DNA from: Patagioenas fasciata
Lineage: Eukaryota; Chordata; Aves; Columbiformes; Columbidae
DNA length: 64,000 nt
Assembly (NCBI RefSeq): GCF_037038585.1
Contig: NC_092526.1
Location: 34,051,501 to 34,115,500 of the forward strand
Reading direction: 5' to 3'
Position numbers and translations under genes: made by a program. The notes beneath the pieces were generated by a model. It was not told where the DNA came from, did not search any database, and was given only the letters and a program-made list of their open reading frames with translations. Each line of letters opens with the position of its first letter. Position 1 is the first letter of the stretch. This document shows positions 1 through 10,948 of this stretch, piece by piece.

Positions 1-1560
1 CAGCAATGCCACGCCAAAGCAATGCTCTACACCACGAGTGTTGACATTGCAAGGTCAAGAGTTTAAGGAAAAGGATGTCTTACACGCCAGGCATTCCTGG
101 AAATTAGGACTGTATCCAAGTGCTTCAGCATAGGTGCAGATAAACTTGAAGCAGCTGAGCCTGGAAAACAGGACCTTCAGATAACAGAGGCAAGAGTGGG
201 TATTTTCTTGGCCATAGGTTTTCTGTGTCGCCATTGCCCTTCCCTTTGGTCCCACCTTGCTTCATCTTCCTGCTTGCGAGACACAAATAATACATCTCCC
301 AGCCCTAAAATAGTTCAACCTGTGAGTAACAAGGAGATGATAAGCTAAGTGGATTCAGAAGATGCTATGCTAAATCCACATGGTTTTGTGGGTGCCCATT
401 TGCTTGCAGCCCCCGTGTGTCCCCAGGTTCTTTGGGGCAGGGCACTCGCTGCTGGAGAGCAGCATCTCGCAGGGAGCTCACCGCAAGTGAGCACCACTCC
501 TGCAAGCTGAACTGACTCAGACGGCATCTCCAGTGCCTTTGAATCCTGAGATAATTGTAAACCCATGATAATTTCTCAGCTCTTGCCCTGTACCCATAGC
601 CCCAGCCCAGCAGCTTGCGACTGCTCACAAAATGGCAGCAGGCAGGTTGCTGGAAGAGCAGTCTTTCTGAAAGCAAAACCCCCGGCTAAATTGGACGTGG
701 TGGGGTAAACAGCCCCAGCAAATAGCTGGGACTGCGCTCCAGCTGCAGGATGATTTACGAGACAGCAGGAGCGGGTTTTTTTCTTTGGTTAAACAGAGCA
801 GATCTGAACCAGATGTCTAACCTTTATCTCGATTGCTGCGGAGACAGAGGAGCAGACAAGGGAGAGAGAAAGACATTTGAGTTTCCATTAGCTGCCGCTC
901 CACTGTCTTCCAAAGTCAGCTCATAAAGAAAAATGAACACCATCAGCCAGGAAACTTTGCTTTGGTGAACTATATGTTTTGTTTCGGCCTTCGCTGCTAT
1001 AGCGACCACACCGAAATAAAAGTGCAGCCGGTTGCGATGACCTCACCATATTACTCTATTAAAATCTGATATTATAAAGCTATAATCTGTGCAGATAATT
1101 GAAGATGTGCACATAGGCATGGCTTTTGTTGTGGTCTTTGGGAAAGTGGGCCTGGGGAATAGCGGGTATAGGGGGAATAAGGCCAAGGCACTCATCTTTT
1201 GGGATTTTTTGCCACTCAAGGAGTGAGATGTGTGGAAGAAAGAAGAGGGATAGACAGACTCTGCCTTGTGCAGGTTCCTCCCACGTTCCCGGGAAAGGGG
1301 CCTGTTCTGGCCACCTGTCACAAGAAGTTTTTGGGAAGGCTCCGCCAAGTGGGGACCACCTGGAGTGATTGCACAGCCTGGTGCAAGCAATAGGGATTTC
1401 CAAACTGAGATTCTCTGAGCTCAGTGTCTCAACAGGCAGGGAAGTACCCTGGGAATAGCATCCACCCCTCAAACCCACAAAAAGATAGCTTGCAAATCTG
1501 GGGTGAAAGTACCCCAGTGTGCTGCTGGGAATGTCATCTAAAATGCAAGTGTCTTGATTT
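1..1560. other. Unique sequence, no gene recognised
   Basis: This stretch has mixed base composition and no repeat that I recognise. The longest open frame (1080-1478, minus strand, 132 codons) is overlapped by other frames on both strands. It has no domain-like pattern and no convincing splice context, so I read it as chance. Confidence 0.6.
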
Positions 1561-2110
1561 TAGGATATCCCAGTGGGCTAAGGACAAATAAGTTGTCATT
1601 CTTTAAAAAAGGTGGAAAATATTTAATCATGTACTTAATTAATATATACTACATAGCTTATAAATGGGATCGGCAAAATTGTGAGCACAGTCAGTGAACT
1701 GATCTGGAACTGAAAGGCCTGAAAAAAAAGTTGCTAGGGTTGAAAGCACTAGTTTGTTATTTCTAAAATACTCGTCTAGTTTTCCAGCAGTGATTAATTC
1801 TGCAGATGGGGAGGTTGTGTTGGAGGTTAATGAAAAAAAATGAACATTGCATTAGATTGACTGGAATATTGCAGAAGGCATGACACAACCCGCTTTGGAA
1901 ATAACCAAACTGCTGCGGCCGCTCCTCTATATCAAACGTGTTTCAGGCTCCCCTGCCCGGATTGCTGCTGCTTCCCTCCTCCTGCCCTTAGAGCATCCTT
2001 TCATTTACCAATGATTTAACTGCAGTGTACCTAAATCTCAGATGAAAACATTACCACTTACTGTCTAGAACTAAAAGTTTAAATAAGTGCCTTTGGGAAA
2101 GTTAAATACA
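1561..2110. other. AT-rich block, weak conserved-element candidate
   Basis: The block is AT-rich without being a simple repeat. It has several ATTA/TTAAT cores and a short CG-containing patch near 1915-1930. Such composition is common in conserved non-coding DNA, but it also occurs by chance and no alignment is available. A short ACTC repeat (about 2106-2128) marks its right edge. Confidence 0.2.
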
Positions 2111-2308
2111 CTCACTCACTCACTACTCACATTTTTTTTTCCCCAGAAATCTGGCAATTTTTGTGGGAAGAACGGTTTTTCAAGTAAAAGATGATCAATG
2201 GTTTAAAAGAGGCGTTTCACAGCAAGAGGATTAAATATAGTGAGCCTGACATTTCCGACTAACCCTCAGCTCTGCTGCTCTCATGGCATTGCATTTGGCC
2301 CCAGTTCG

Positions 2309-2335
2309 TTTTTTGTTTTTTTTTTTTTTTTTTTT
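2309..2335. repeat. Poly-T tract
   Basis: A 27-base run of T is broken by one G at 2315, leaving 20 uninterrupted T. It could be the A-tail of a minus-strand retroposed sequence, but nothing recognisable lies beside it. A plain mononucleotide repeat is the safer reading. Confidence 0.9.
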
Positions 2336-5300
2336 AAAGCTGTTAGAAATGCAAAATGACTTTTGGAAAAACGAGTGAGCTCGACCCGCTGCTCCTGCCC
2401 TGGGTGGTGGGGTCCCCACAGGGCTCACGGGGTGAAACATCCAGCTCCCTGGGCTCCTGGGCTGGTGGCACTCGGAGCTGTGCAGGGGTGGATTTTGGAT
2501 GGACCAGCTGACAGTTTGTCACATGGCAAAAAGCTACCAGATCCTGAAGCCGTTTCCAAAATAATTGCTCAAAATCCTCACCAAACCCAGTTGCGTTTTA
2601 AGGCATCTTCGTTTTCTCTGAGCTTTCTTGCTCTGTGTTCCCCATCCCTCTTCCCTGGGATGCAGACTGTGGGCAAAAACTCTTCATTGCCCTCTGTGCT
2701 GACCCAGCGATGGATGCAAGTGGTCCCAGACTGACTCCCCATTGAGCTTAGCTACTTTATTTAATGCTATTTCTCCCCGGGATGGAAGGAGCCATGGGAG
2801 AAGGGTAGAGAGGCATCTCCAGAGCAACCTGGAAGCTGCTTCACACTCAAATCCTGCAGATGCAGAACAAGTCGTAGGTACCAATCTGGGATTAAAATCA
2901 GCAAACTGTCCAAAGTGGAACCTAAAAATGCAAATGTTACCCTGAAAAACTTGAGTGAACAAGCCCACAAGGTCTCTGAGAACAGTAATAGTTCATTACA
3001 CATTGGGATAACACAGACTAAGTGCAGCTTGGGAACCTCAGAGCTCGTGGTAGCTGCATTAGGTGGTATCTGCATATTGCCTATGGTCTTAGGAAACACA
3101 TGCTAATTCTCCCAGCAAGGAGCATTATACTTCTCCTCCCAATTGAGGCTATTTCTTGAAACAGGCCAAGTCAGAATGCAGCCCAAGAAGCCCCTTTTTG
3201 CCCACTTCCCAGCAGGACAGGGCTGATTAGTTAGGTTTAGGAGCCAAGTGCAAAAGCCTTGCTAGTACAAGAAAAATATCTGCTGTTTGGAAGAGCTTGA
3301 TAAGCTCTGAAGTGCTCAGTATTGAGGCCAGGTTAATCCTGAAAGTGGGAGGCAAGTGAGCAAGCCAGGTGGTGTGCCTGCGTGGACTGAGGGATGGGTT
3401 TAACCCCAGATTAAAGAGCCTGATTTGAGGGTTAACTCCCAATTTTAGTAATATTTTCTAATCTTACCAAAGCTGTAGCTGCCTGAGTTTTCTGCCTCCA
3501 ACCCTGGCCAGTTCCAGCCACCTTGGGAAGGGGTGTGATGAGAGGGAAAGGGATGGGGACCCTTTCCATATTGGGCTTTCAGCACCCTAAGGTGTTGGGA
3601 ACCTGTAATCATCACCTGCACATCTCTATTTAACTCTCCAGAGGTTGTTTTCCCCCCAGTTAGGTGCCATTCAATAGCCTTTTTAATCCCTCTAAGATGT
3701 CCCTGATCCACTTGATCCCCTCCATCTCAAGCCTACACTTTGAGACCTCAGTTTTGCCCACAGGCATTTGAGCATCGCTCAATTAGGAAGCGACACAATG
3801 AAATGCTGGCACCTTGTTTCCACTCGTCTTCTGCTGCCACTGCAAGAGGCAGCTGCTGGAACTCTGCCTTGTTTTTCTTTTTCTGGGAGGGAATAAAAAG
3901 GCATTTTTTGCCTCTAATCCAGAGCCAAACTCATTGCAAAAGTGCATGCTGTACTCTGGGCAGCCCTGAGCATCGTCCCTACAGCTGTGTTCCACCGTGG
4001 GGCCATCTGATGCTGGTGATCACATAAAGATTGGAAGGAGAAAATACTTCCTTGCAAACTCTCTTTGACAGCCAGGCCCTGTAGGTGTTAAGCTCGGCCT
4101 TCTTCCAAGGGGGCTCAAGAATTTACCGATCCAGTGCTGTGCTGATTCCCGGGTGCCCATGTCCCTGGTTCCCCTCCTCACAGGTGTGGGTTCAAACTTT
4201 TTCCCAGGTGGGTTTCCCCATACAGACGCACCTCCTGAGTCAGGGCCTCATCCTGACTCAGTTTGCAAAGCCTCCCTCGCTGCCCTGGGGTGCTGCGCTC
4301 CCAGACATGTGAGAGGCTGAGTGTGATGAGTTTCCCAGCCTCAGCAGCAGCAGCACGGGAGGAGCTGGCACAAGGGCTGGCAGCCACGCACCGCCAAAAT
4401 CCACAGCCTCCAATGAGCTTTCATCACACCCTTGCTCCTTTGGCATTTCTCAGCCACACATGGAAATCGCCTGGATGTTTGAAAGCTGGGGACAACATCT
4501 GCATGGCAGGGAGAGTTCCAAGACCACTTTGCAAGCCCCCAGACTGCCAGAAGCACAAAAGTAGCTATGAAAACTCAATGCAGCAGCGAACGCTTGAGTC
4601 TGTCTGCAATTCTGTTTTAACATGGGGTGAATAACCCTTTTGCAGGTGGAGATGGGCAAGGGTGAGTAGAAAGGATTTGTTCCTGCAGTAAAGCCATCTC
4701 CTAAACTGCCTCCTCCTTCCTAGTCCCTACGTGTCTGTCTGCATCAGAAATCTCAGGAATTTCCACTGCACCGCTCTCAGGAAATCTCTGCATTTTTCAC
4801 AGACGTGTCTATGAAGGGACACCGATTGCACAAGATGGTCTGAGTGCTGGGGGAGAGTCCAGAAAAATAAAAAAGACAAAAATCCCAAGTAACAACTCAG
4901 CTCGGAAAAAGCAGTCAGAAGTTTGAAGCACATCCAGACCACTGCTCTGGAAATCAGGTTGAAAAATCTTGTGACATCAGGCTCTCTCAGGAGGTCGCTG
5001 CTATTTCCCAGCTGTACAGCCCTGGGAATATCGTTAGTGGACCATGGTGGACTTTGGAAGACCTGCAAAGACAATGCTGAGGTGCTCAAGCATCATCTTG
5101 CAGGGAGTTTACCATTGAACACCATTGCAAGACTCTGGCAGCTCAGTACTGGAGAGTACAAACCACAAATAATTCTCTATCAGTCATTAATTTGCTCTGA
5201 TGGGCAACCTGGAAGTTGAACATGCTATGGGCTGGACAGAGAAGGAGAGGGCATCTTTTAGCCCTTCTTCTGGTCATTTTTTTTTCACTTCAAAGAGCTC

Positions 5301-6025
5301 CCAACACTTGATGACAACAGGGAATTACATTTCTTAGAGTATTTTAAAACAAAATCAGACCAGATTTGTATTTCACAGAGATGAGGGTAGCAGGCTGGTC
5401 ATGCAATGCGGAGGAAGATGTGCAAGAAAGAGATCATAGAGTGGGAAGGGGGCCAAGGAGGTGGGGATTTTGCCTTTTTTATGTAGGTGTTTCTGTACAG
5501 CTCTACATTTGTACCCAAGGCAATCCCCCTCTGACTCAAAGGAGTGCAATTTGCATTTTTTTTTAAAACAAGCACACACTGCTGCTGAAAGTCTATGGAT
5601 GTATTGGAAAGTCACTTTCAAATGAATGGAGATGCTTACTTCAAGGGATATGGTGCAATCCCAGACTTGTCACTGATTGCATCCCCTAGGAATAACACCC
5701 AGTTGCCTTATTTCAGGGCTTGGCAGCAGGAAAAAAGAAATTCAATGTTAAAATATATAAGAGAAGCTTGTCCAGCCTGCTGAGCAGCTGGAGGATGACA
5801 GATGTGCCACAGACATGAGTGAAAGGTTGGAAACAGAGGAGAACACAATCAGCCAAGAAAGCAATAAGCCTGGGCCTCCAAGGCTGCCCAGCTTTTACGG
5901 TGAACATTGTACAAGCCACTACACTGTGGGTGAATCCTCCTGCTCCTGGGAGATGCTCTGCACCTCCTACAAACCACTGGGACCCTTCATTGCCTGCTGC
6001 CCTTCCTGAGTGGTTTGGCCAACTC
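2336..6025. other. Unique sequence, no gene recognised
   Basis: Several frames of 60-123 codons occur on both strands (for example 2363-2734 + and 4263-4634 +). They overlap each other in opposite frames and show no family motif. A short CAG run lies near 4342. No interspersed repeat was recognised. Confidence 0.55.
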
Positions 6026-6435
6026 AGACGTTGGTGGCCACGAGGCGCTCCCTTAACCTGGTTTGCTCCTCCCTGGTTTGCTTTTTCTCTGATTTTTTTG
6101 CTGAAGAGACAGTCTTTGCAATGGGATGCTTGTTTGCAAAGTTAAAAGGCAGCTCAGAGAGGACCAACCCCAACCTCAGACCTTGTCTGACTTTTGCAAT
6201 CCCTTCCCAGACTCACCAGCAAAATGAGCGCTCGGCTGTCTGGATCTGCCCCTCACCAGCCCGGGCTCCGGTGGCACATGGTGGGCCCACGCTCGCCAGG
6301 CTGGGGCCGGACCCCGACCGTGGCCAGCACTGGGTTGGGCTGCAGCCGAGCATCGTCTGGCTGCCTCCCACGCAGATCCGGGATCCAGCGGTGAGCCGCA
6401 TTAGCTCATCGCTGGGGGGCCGCCAGCCCGGCTAA
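6026..6435. promoter_or_regulatory. Small CpG-rich patch, possible promoter or first exon
   Basis: Between about 6229 and 6435 I count 18 CpG dinucleotides in roughly 210 bases. GC is about two thirds, and observed/expected CpG is near 0.75 by hand estimate. The surrounding kilobases are CpG-poor. A donor-like site (exon end 6390, then GTGAGC) sits in the CpG-rich part, so a plus-strand first exon is possible. No TATA box or coding frame supports it, and the patch is shorter than a typical island. It could instead be a GC-rich exon remnant or an unmethylated spacer beside the purine tract. Confidence 0.35.
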
Positions 6436-6482
6436 GGAGGGAAGGGAAAGAGACAACAGGCAGCACGAGAAAACGGTGGACT

Positions 6483-7268
6483 AAAAAGAAAAAGGGAAGA
6501 AAAAAGAAGAGAAAAGGAAAAAGGGAAAAAATATGTCTAAAAAGAAAATTAAAAAAATAAAAGTTGATGATTAAAAAAAAAGACAAAAAAGATAAAAGAA
6601 AAGAGAGAAAAGGAAATAGGGAAAAATGATAGAAAAAAGAGAAAAAATAAAAGGAAAAAGAGAAAAGACAAAAAAGAAAATAGAAAAAAGAAAAAAGGAA
6701 AAAAGAAGAAAGAAGAAAGAAAAATACAAAATAAAAAGGAAAAATAAAAGAGAAAAAAGAACACAGAAAACAGAAAGAAGAAAACAGAAAGAAGAAAAAA
6801 AGAAAGATGAAAAGAGAAAGAAGAGAAAAGAGAAAAGAGAAAAGAGAAAAGAGAAAAGAGAAAAGAGGAAAGAGGAAAGAGGAAAGAGGAAAGAGAAAGA
6901 AAAAAGAAAATGGAAAAGGGAAAAGGAAAAAGAGAAAAGTAAGAGAGACAGGAAAACATAAAAAAGAGAAAAGAGGAAAAGGAAAGAAGACAAAAGAGAC
7001 AAAAGAAAAAGAAAAGTGAAAAGTGGAAAGAGAAAAGAAAAAAGGAAAAAAAAAAGACCAAACCCAAAACAAATCAAAAAACGAAAGAGAAAAGATAAAA
7101 GGAAAAGAGACAAAAGAGAAAAAGAAGGGGAAAAAAAAAAAAGGAAAAAGGGAAAAATAAAAAGGAAAAATAAAAGAGACAAGAGGGAAAAAAGAAAATT
7201 AAAAGGAAAAGAGGAAAATATAAGAATAAAGAAAAAAAAAGAAAAAAAAAAGAGAAAAAAGGAAGAAT
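6483..7268 (+). repeat. 786-bp polypurine (GA-rich) tract
   Basis: The plus strand is almost entirely A and G, with isolated C and T, for 786 bases. It is built from degenerate GAAA, GAAAA and GAGGAAA units. Long purine-pyrimidine tracts with mirror symmetry can form triplex (H-) DNA and can stall polymerases. Every open frame here encodes Lys/Glu/Arg-rich (plus) or Phe/Ser/Leu-rich (minus) low-complexity peptide, including the 363-codon minus frame 6571-7662, so none is a gene. Confidence 0.95.
6823..6892 (+). repeat. Heptamer array inside the purine tract
   Basis: Ten perfect 7-base units lie end to end: six GAGAAAA (6823-6864), then four GAGGAAA (6865-6892). The switch from one unit to the other is a single A-to-G change carried by all later units. 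This shows local expansion by slippage after the substitution. It is the most regular part of the tract and the likeliest to vary in length between individuals. Confidence 0.95.
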
Positions 7269-10060
7269 TGAGGACAAGTCCACATGGGTCTACAGCAACG
7301 CACGGAGGTGACAAGAGGTGAGAGAGGGAGCAGGGGAGGGCACCGAGCCAAGGGAGCCCCTTTTGTGCTGAAAACAGCCTCCTCAACACCCCAGAAATGG
7401 GGGAAAAACTCAGATCAACTTCCAAGCCTTTTGAGCCCATAGGAAGTGCTGTGAGCCCTGTGTGTGTTTCAGATGTGTGAGCAGATGACTCCACCTGTCC
7501 GCCCAGGAGAGGAGCGAAGGGATGAGCACGAGGCTGGTGGCGGGGGCACAGTGACAGCACACACTCAGCCGACGCGGGATGCAAGTAGATAACCCGCTGT
7601 TTTTCGGAAAAGCAAGTGTTTTTAAGACCTTGCTTGGCCAGTCTCCTCTCTGAGTCGGTCAAGATGATTTGTGACCATGAATCTCTGCATGAGATTTGGA
7701 AGAGGTCCCTTGTTGACGTTACAGTTGCTGTCTCTTGCTCTAAGGGCCAGGCTGGTGGAAAAAAAAAAGAAGAATTTGGTCAACAACATCAAGAACTTTA
7801 ATATTTGTGTGATTGCCGTCATCTCCTTTGGCTCCTGCATGACCAGGACTACCACGAGAAGACAGGATCCCACAGGACAGCCTACGGGGCAGTTCATCCC
7901 CTAGCTCTTCTCATCACAGCTGGTCCATCCAGTGAAAAATACCACTAGATTTTTTCCAGAAAAACTGCACAAATTCTGCAGAAATATGCTTCAGCCACAG
8001 GTGAACTCTATCGCCAAACTCCCACATACTCCTCATTGCATTTGTGTACAACATCTATTCCTCTGATCGTCTTGTATGATGGCCATGTTTTGTGGCCCCA
8101 TTCATGACCTGAGAGAAGCAGCATGATTAATTTTGGTACATCGCCCATCACCTGTACCTTGGGTACTCCAGTACACCTCAGTGTATGACAAACCACTGAT
8201 AAGCCTCTTAACCATCCTCTGGGAACTGTAAAAGCAGCTATAAGGCAGGATTTTATTTGTATCAGCCCTGTGGGAGCCAGCTCAGAGGACATCTGTGGGC
8301 TGGCTTGTCCTCAGTGCTGGGCAGAGCATGGCAGTAGAGGCGGGTTGTACCCCAGACCCAGAAAACTGTGCAAAAACGGTGAAGCCATCCCACCTGAGTA
8401 GCAATTTTCTGGAAATTATTTTATTAGCAAGGCAAAGCAAATGAGGAGGCTTTCCTCCTGACAGCAAGCACAGCCCAGATAATCTCTCGAAAATGTGCAA
8501 AAAGTGAGCGAGGTTTAAGCACATTTTAAGTTGTTACTCATTAGACTGGGAACCAGAGGCATGCCGTGGGAAGCCTGCGGATGCTTCTCTGTGCATCCCC
8601 CACGTGCATCCCAGCCTAAAATGGGGTGACCGGCTCACCCAGCCTCACCAGGACAGGGTTTTCCATCCTTCTGCAGTAGCGACCCTTCTCTTCGCAGCTT
8701 CTTCCCCACATCCGCGGGTCTGGCAGGGACACCCTGACCTCACCGCTTATCACCCTGGGCTGGAGGTGAAAATTTGGATTCACAGGCATATTGTCATCAC
8801 TGCACCACTGCCTGAAGCCCCTCTGATGTGCCAGAGCCAGGACCAACAGGAGCCAAACTCTGCGCACGGTGACACCCACAAGAAGAGATGAGAGGGTGGG
8901 GACACGCATGGCAAGTTGGAAATCTGCTGGAAAAGGGCTGCAGGGAACATCTTGTGCTGATGCAGAATAAGATGTGATGAGCTCACACGTCAATTCCAGT
9001 CCTCAGTTTTACAGCACTAGTACACATTTCCTATCGAAAACATGAACCTAATCCTCCTAGTGATGAGCACCAAGTATCGCAACCACAGGAAGCATTACAT
9101 ACATTCCTGCACTCACCCCATGCTTTCAAGAGTTTAAAAAATACTTCTACCTTGAAATCAAGGACAAACCCTGACAAAGAGCAGGGAAATGCCTTTTCTC
9201 CTGGGTATTCCTGGTTAGTGTATAAAATCAGTACATTACTGTTTGCATAGGAGTGGAGATTAGATTGCAATTAAATTGCAGTGAGGGAGTTTTAGGTCAG
9301 GTATGAGCAGAGGCAGCAGCTTTGCTGCTGTGCACATGGTCCTGTTGGGCTCTGTGGATGCAGTGCTTCCCTCCTCAAGGCCATGCATGGTACTTATAGA
9401 TATATAAGAGAAACCCAGGGCTCATCTTCCTCCTGAGTTGCATTCACAGACCAGGGCTCGGCCTTTTACCACTTTGCTGGAAATAAGGAGCGAGCCAAAC
9501 CACACACTGGGGAGATGTCGAGGGCTGCACCAGCATCTCCTAAACCTCTTGCAGCCCAGAGCAGGACCCCTCAGGCTCCAGCTGCAGTGAAGGGCATGTG
9601 AGCTGGTCACAGTTTTGTGCTTCAAGGTCCAGCAGAACAAAACCAACCTGTGAGTCTAAAATATTTTGCGTATCTATTTGACAGTGAGCAGTGGGACAAG
9701 AGCAACCTCTCACACAGCCCGCAGAGCTGTGGTGTATGGGAATCTCCCTGTCCTTGGTGAAGAGCCCTTTCCCTGACGAACCAGCCACTATACAAAGCAA
9801 TTAGCAGTACTTGGGCCGTCCTTTCCCGGCTGCTGTGAGACTTGGGCCCATCCCTTTGGTGACTTACTGGCCCCTGTGGGCTGTCTGTGCTGCGAGTCAC
9901 CATGCCAGCTGCTGCACAACTTCGCTGATGGGGCCGACTGCCCTTTCTCGGCTCCCCTCAGATGCCTGTTTATTTTTGTGCTCAGATGTCCTGGAGTTGG
10001 GCGAGCTTTGAAAAATAATTGTTTTGCTGTTTAGGATTATATATCAGTGTTGAAAATCTG
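7269..10060. other. Unique sequence, no gene recognised
   Basis: The flank just right of the purine tract (to about 7570) is GC-richer and then composition returns to average. Frames of 60-125 codons occur on both strands (for example 8616-8993 minus) without domain patterns. An A9 run lies near 7760. I see no repeat family. Confidence 0.55.
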
Positions 10061-10130
10061 GAGAGCAAAACTCATCCAATTCTTACTGACACTATACTAT
10101 ATCCTAGACCAAGGGCAAATATATATATAT
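10061..10130 (+). repeat. Copy 1 of a local direct repeat with AT tail
   Basis: About 57 bases from GAGAGCAAAACTC to CCAAGGG recur at 10859 with two visible mismatches (A/G and C/T). In both copies the unit runs straight into an AT-rich microsatellite. The sequences before the two units are unrelated. A shared body with a shared simple-sequence tail is what a short retroposon or a LINE 3' end with microsatellite tail looks like. A local duplication is the alternative. I do not recognise the family. Confidence 0.85.
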
Positions 10131-10190
10131 AAAAAAAAATATATATATATATATATGTTATATATTTTTTTTTGGGGGGATGGGGGGGTG
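10117..10190. repeat. AT microsatellite followed by T- and G-runs
   Basis: TA dinucleotides with an internal A9 run (10131-10139) are followed by T9 and then two G-runs (six and seven G) near 10174-10188. Low-complexity sequence; it follows directly on repeat copy 1. Confidence 0.9.
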
Positions 10191-10858
10191 TCTCTAATTT
10201 TAACAACCTTGCTGGGAATCAGAGGGCAGAAATAGTTCAACAGTTCAAGTTCCAGTGAGTGCAGCAGCTTCAGGGACTGAGACTTGCCCATCCCCAGACA
10301 CCTGTCCTGCTCTGGGGCCAGACACCCTGCAGGTTTCAGTTCCCATGCAGCCCTGTATGTGCAGAGAGCAAGTAGTAGGAGTGCCACCTGCTGACACTAG
10401 AGATTATGTAGCAGCTTCTATACATTAAACCCATCTTTGCGGAGGACACCTCACCTGTCTCCACTGTAGAGCCATCCACTGTGTCCAGCCAGTACCTGCC
10501 TTAAGGAAACATGGCTGGTGATGATGATGGTGGTCCTTCACCCTCCTGGCAGGAGAGGTCAGCTGCTCTGATTTCGGAGTCATCTGCAAGGCAAGTGGAG
10601 GAAGAGCTGTCAAATGTTTGTGGGTTTTTTTGGAGGGGAACCACCATGCTGTGAGGACCTCTTGCCAACACATCCAGTTGACGGTAGACCATTTTCAGGG
10701 CCATTTATTTGTAGCTGGTGGCTTCATAATTTTTTATACAGAGAGGTTGAGTTATTTACTCTCTGGAGAGGCTCAAGGGCTCACAAAGCAGTGCTGAACC
10801 CCATCAGCATCTCCTCACAGAGCAGGGAGATCAAAGCTTTGGTGGGGTGGGAGCAAGA
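10131..10858. other. Spacer between the two direct-repeat copies
   Basis: After the low-complexity start this is ordinary unique sequence. A short GAT/GGT-type run lies near 10518-10535. No open frame bridges the two copies, and I see no long-terminal-repeat hallmarks (TG...CA ends, primer-binding site, polypurine tract) that would make the copies ends of one element. Confidence 0.5.
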
Positions 10859-10948
10859 GAGAGCAAAACTCATCCAATTCTTACTGACACTATGCTATAT
10901 CCTAGACCAAGGGTAAATATAAATATATATATATATATGTATGTGTAT
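10859..10948 (+). repeat. Copy 2 of the local direct repeat with AT tail
   Basis: This is the second copy of the unit at 10061, 798 bases downstream in the same orientation. It continues into TA and TG dinucleotides (10918-10948), parallel to the AT tail of copy 1. Confidence 0.85.

Noticed and set aside
6571..7662. 363-codon minus-strand open frame, longest in the window
   Set aside because: Most of it is the complement of the purine tract, giving a Phe/Ser/Leu-only low-complexity peptide. No domain, and the same tract is open in other frames too.
10061..10948. The two direct-repeat copies as long terminal repeats of a small retroelement
   Set aside because: The units are only about 60 bp, lack TG...CA ends, and have neither primer-binding site, polypurine tract nor coding between them.
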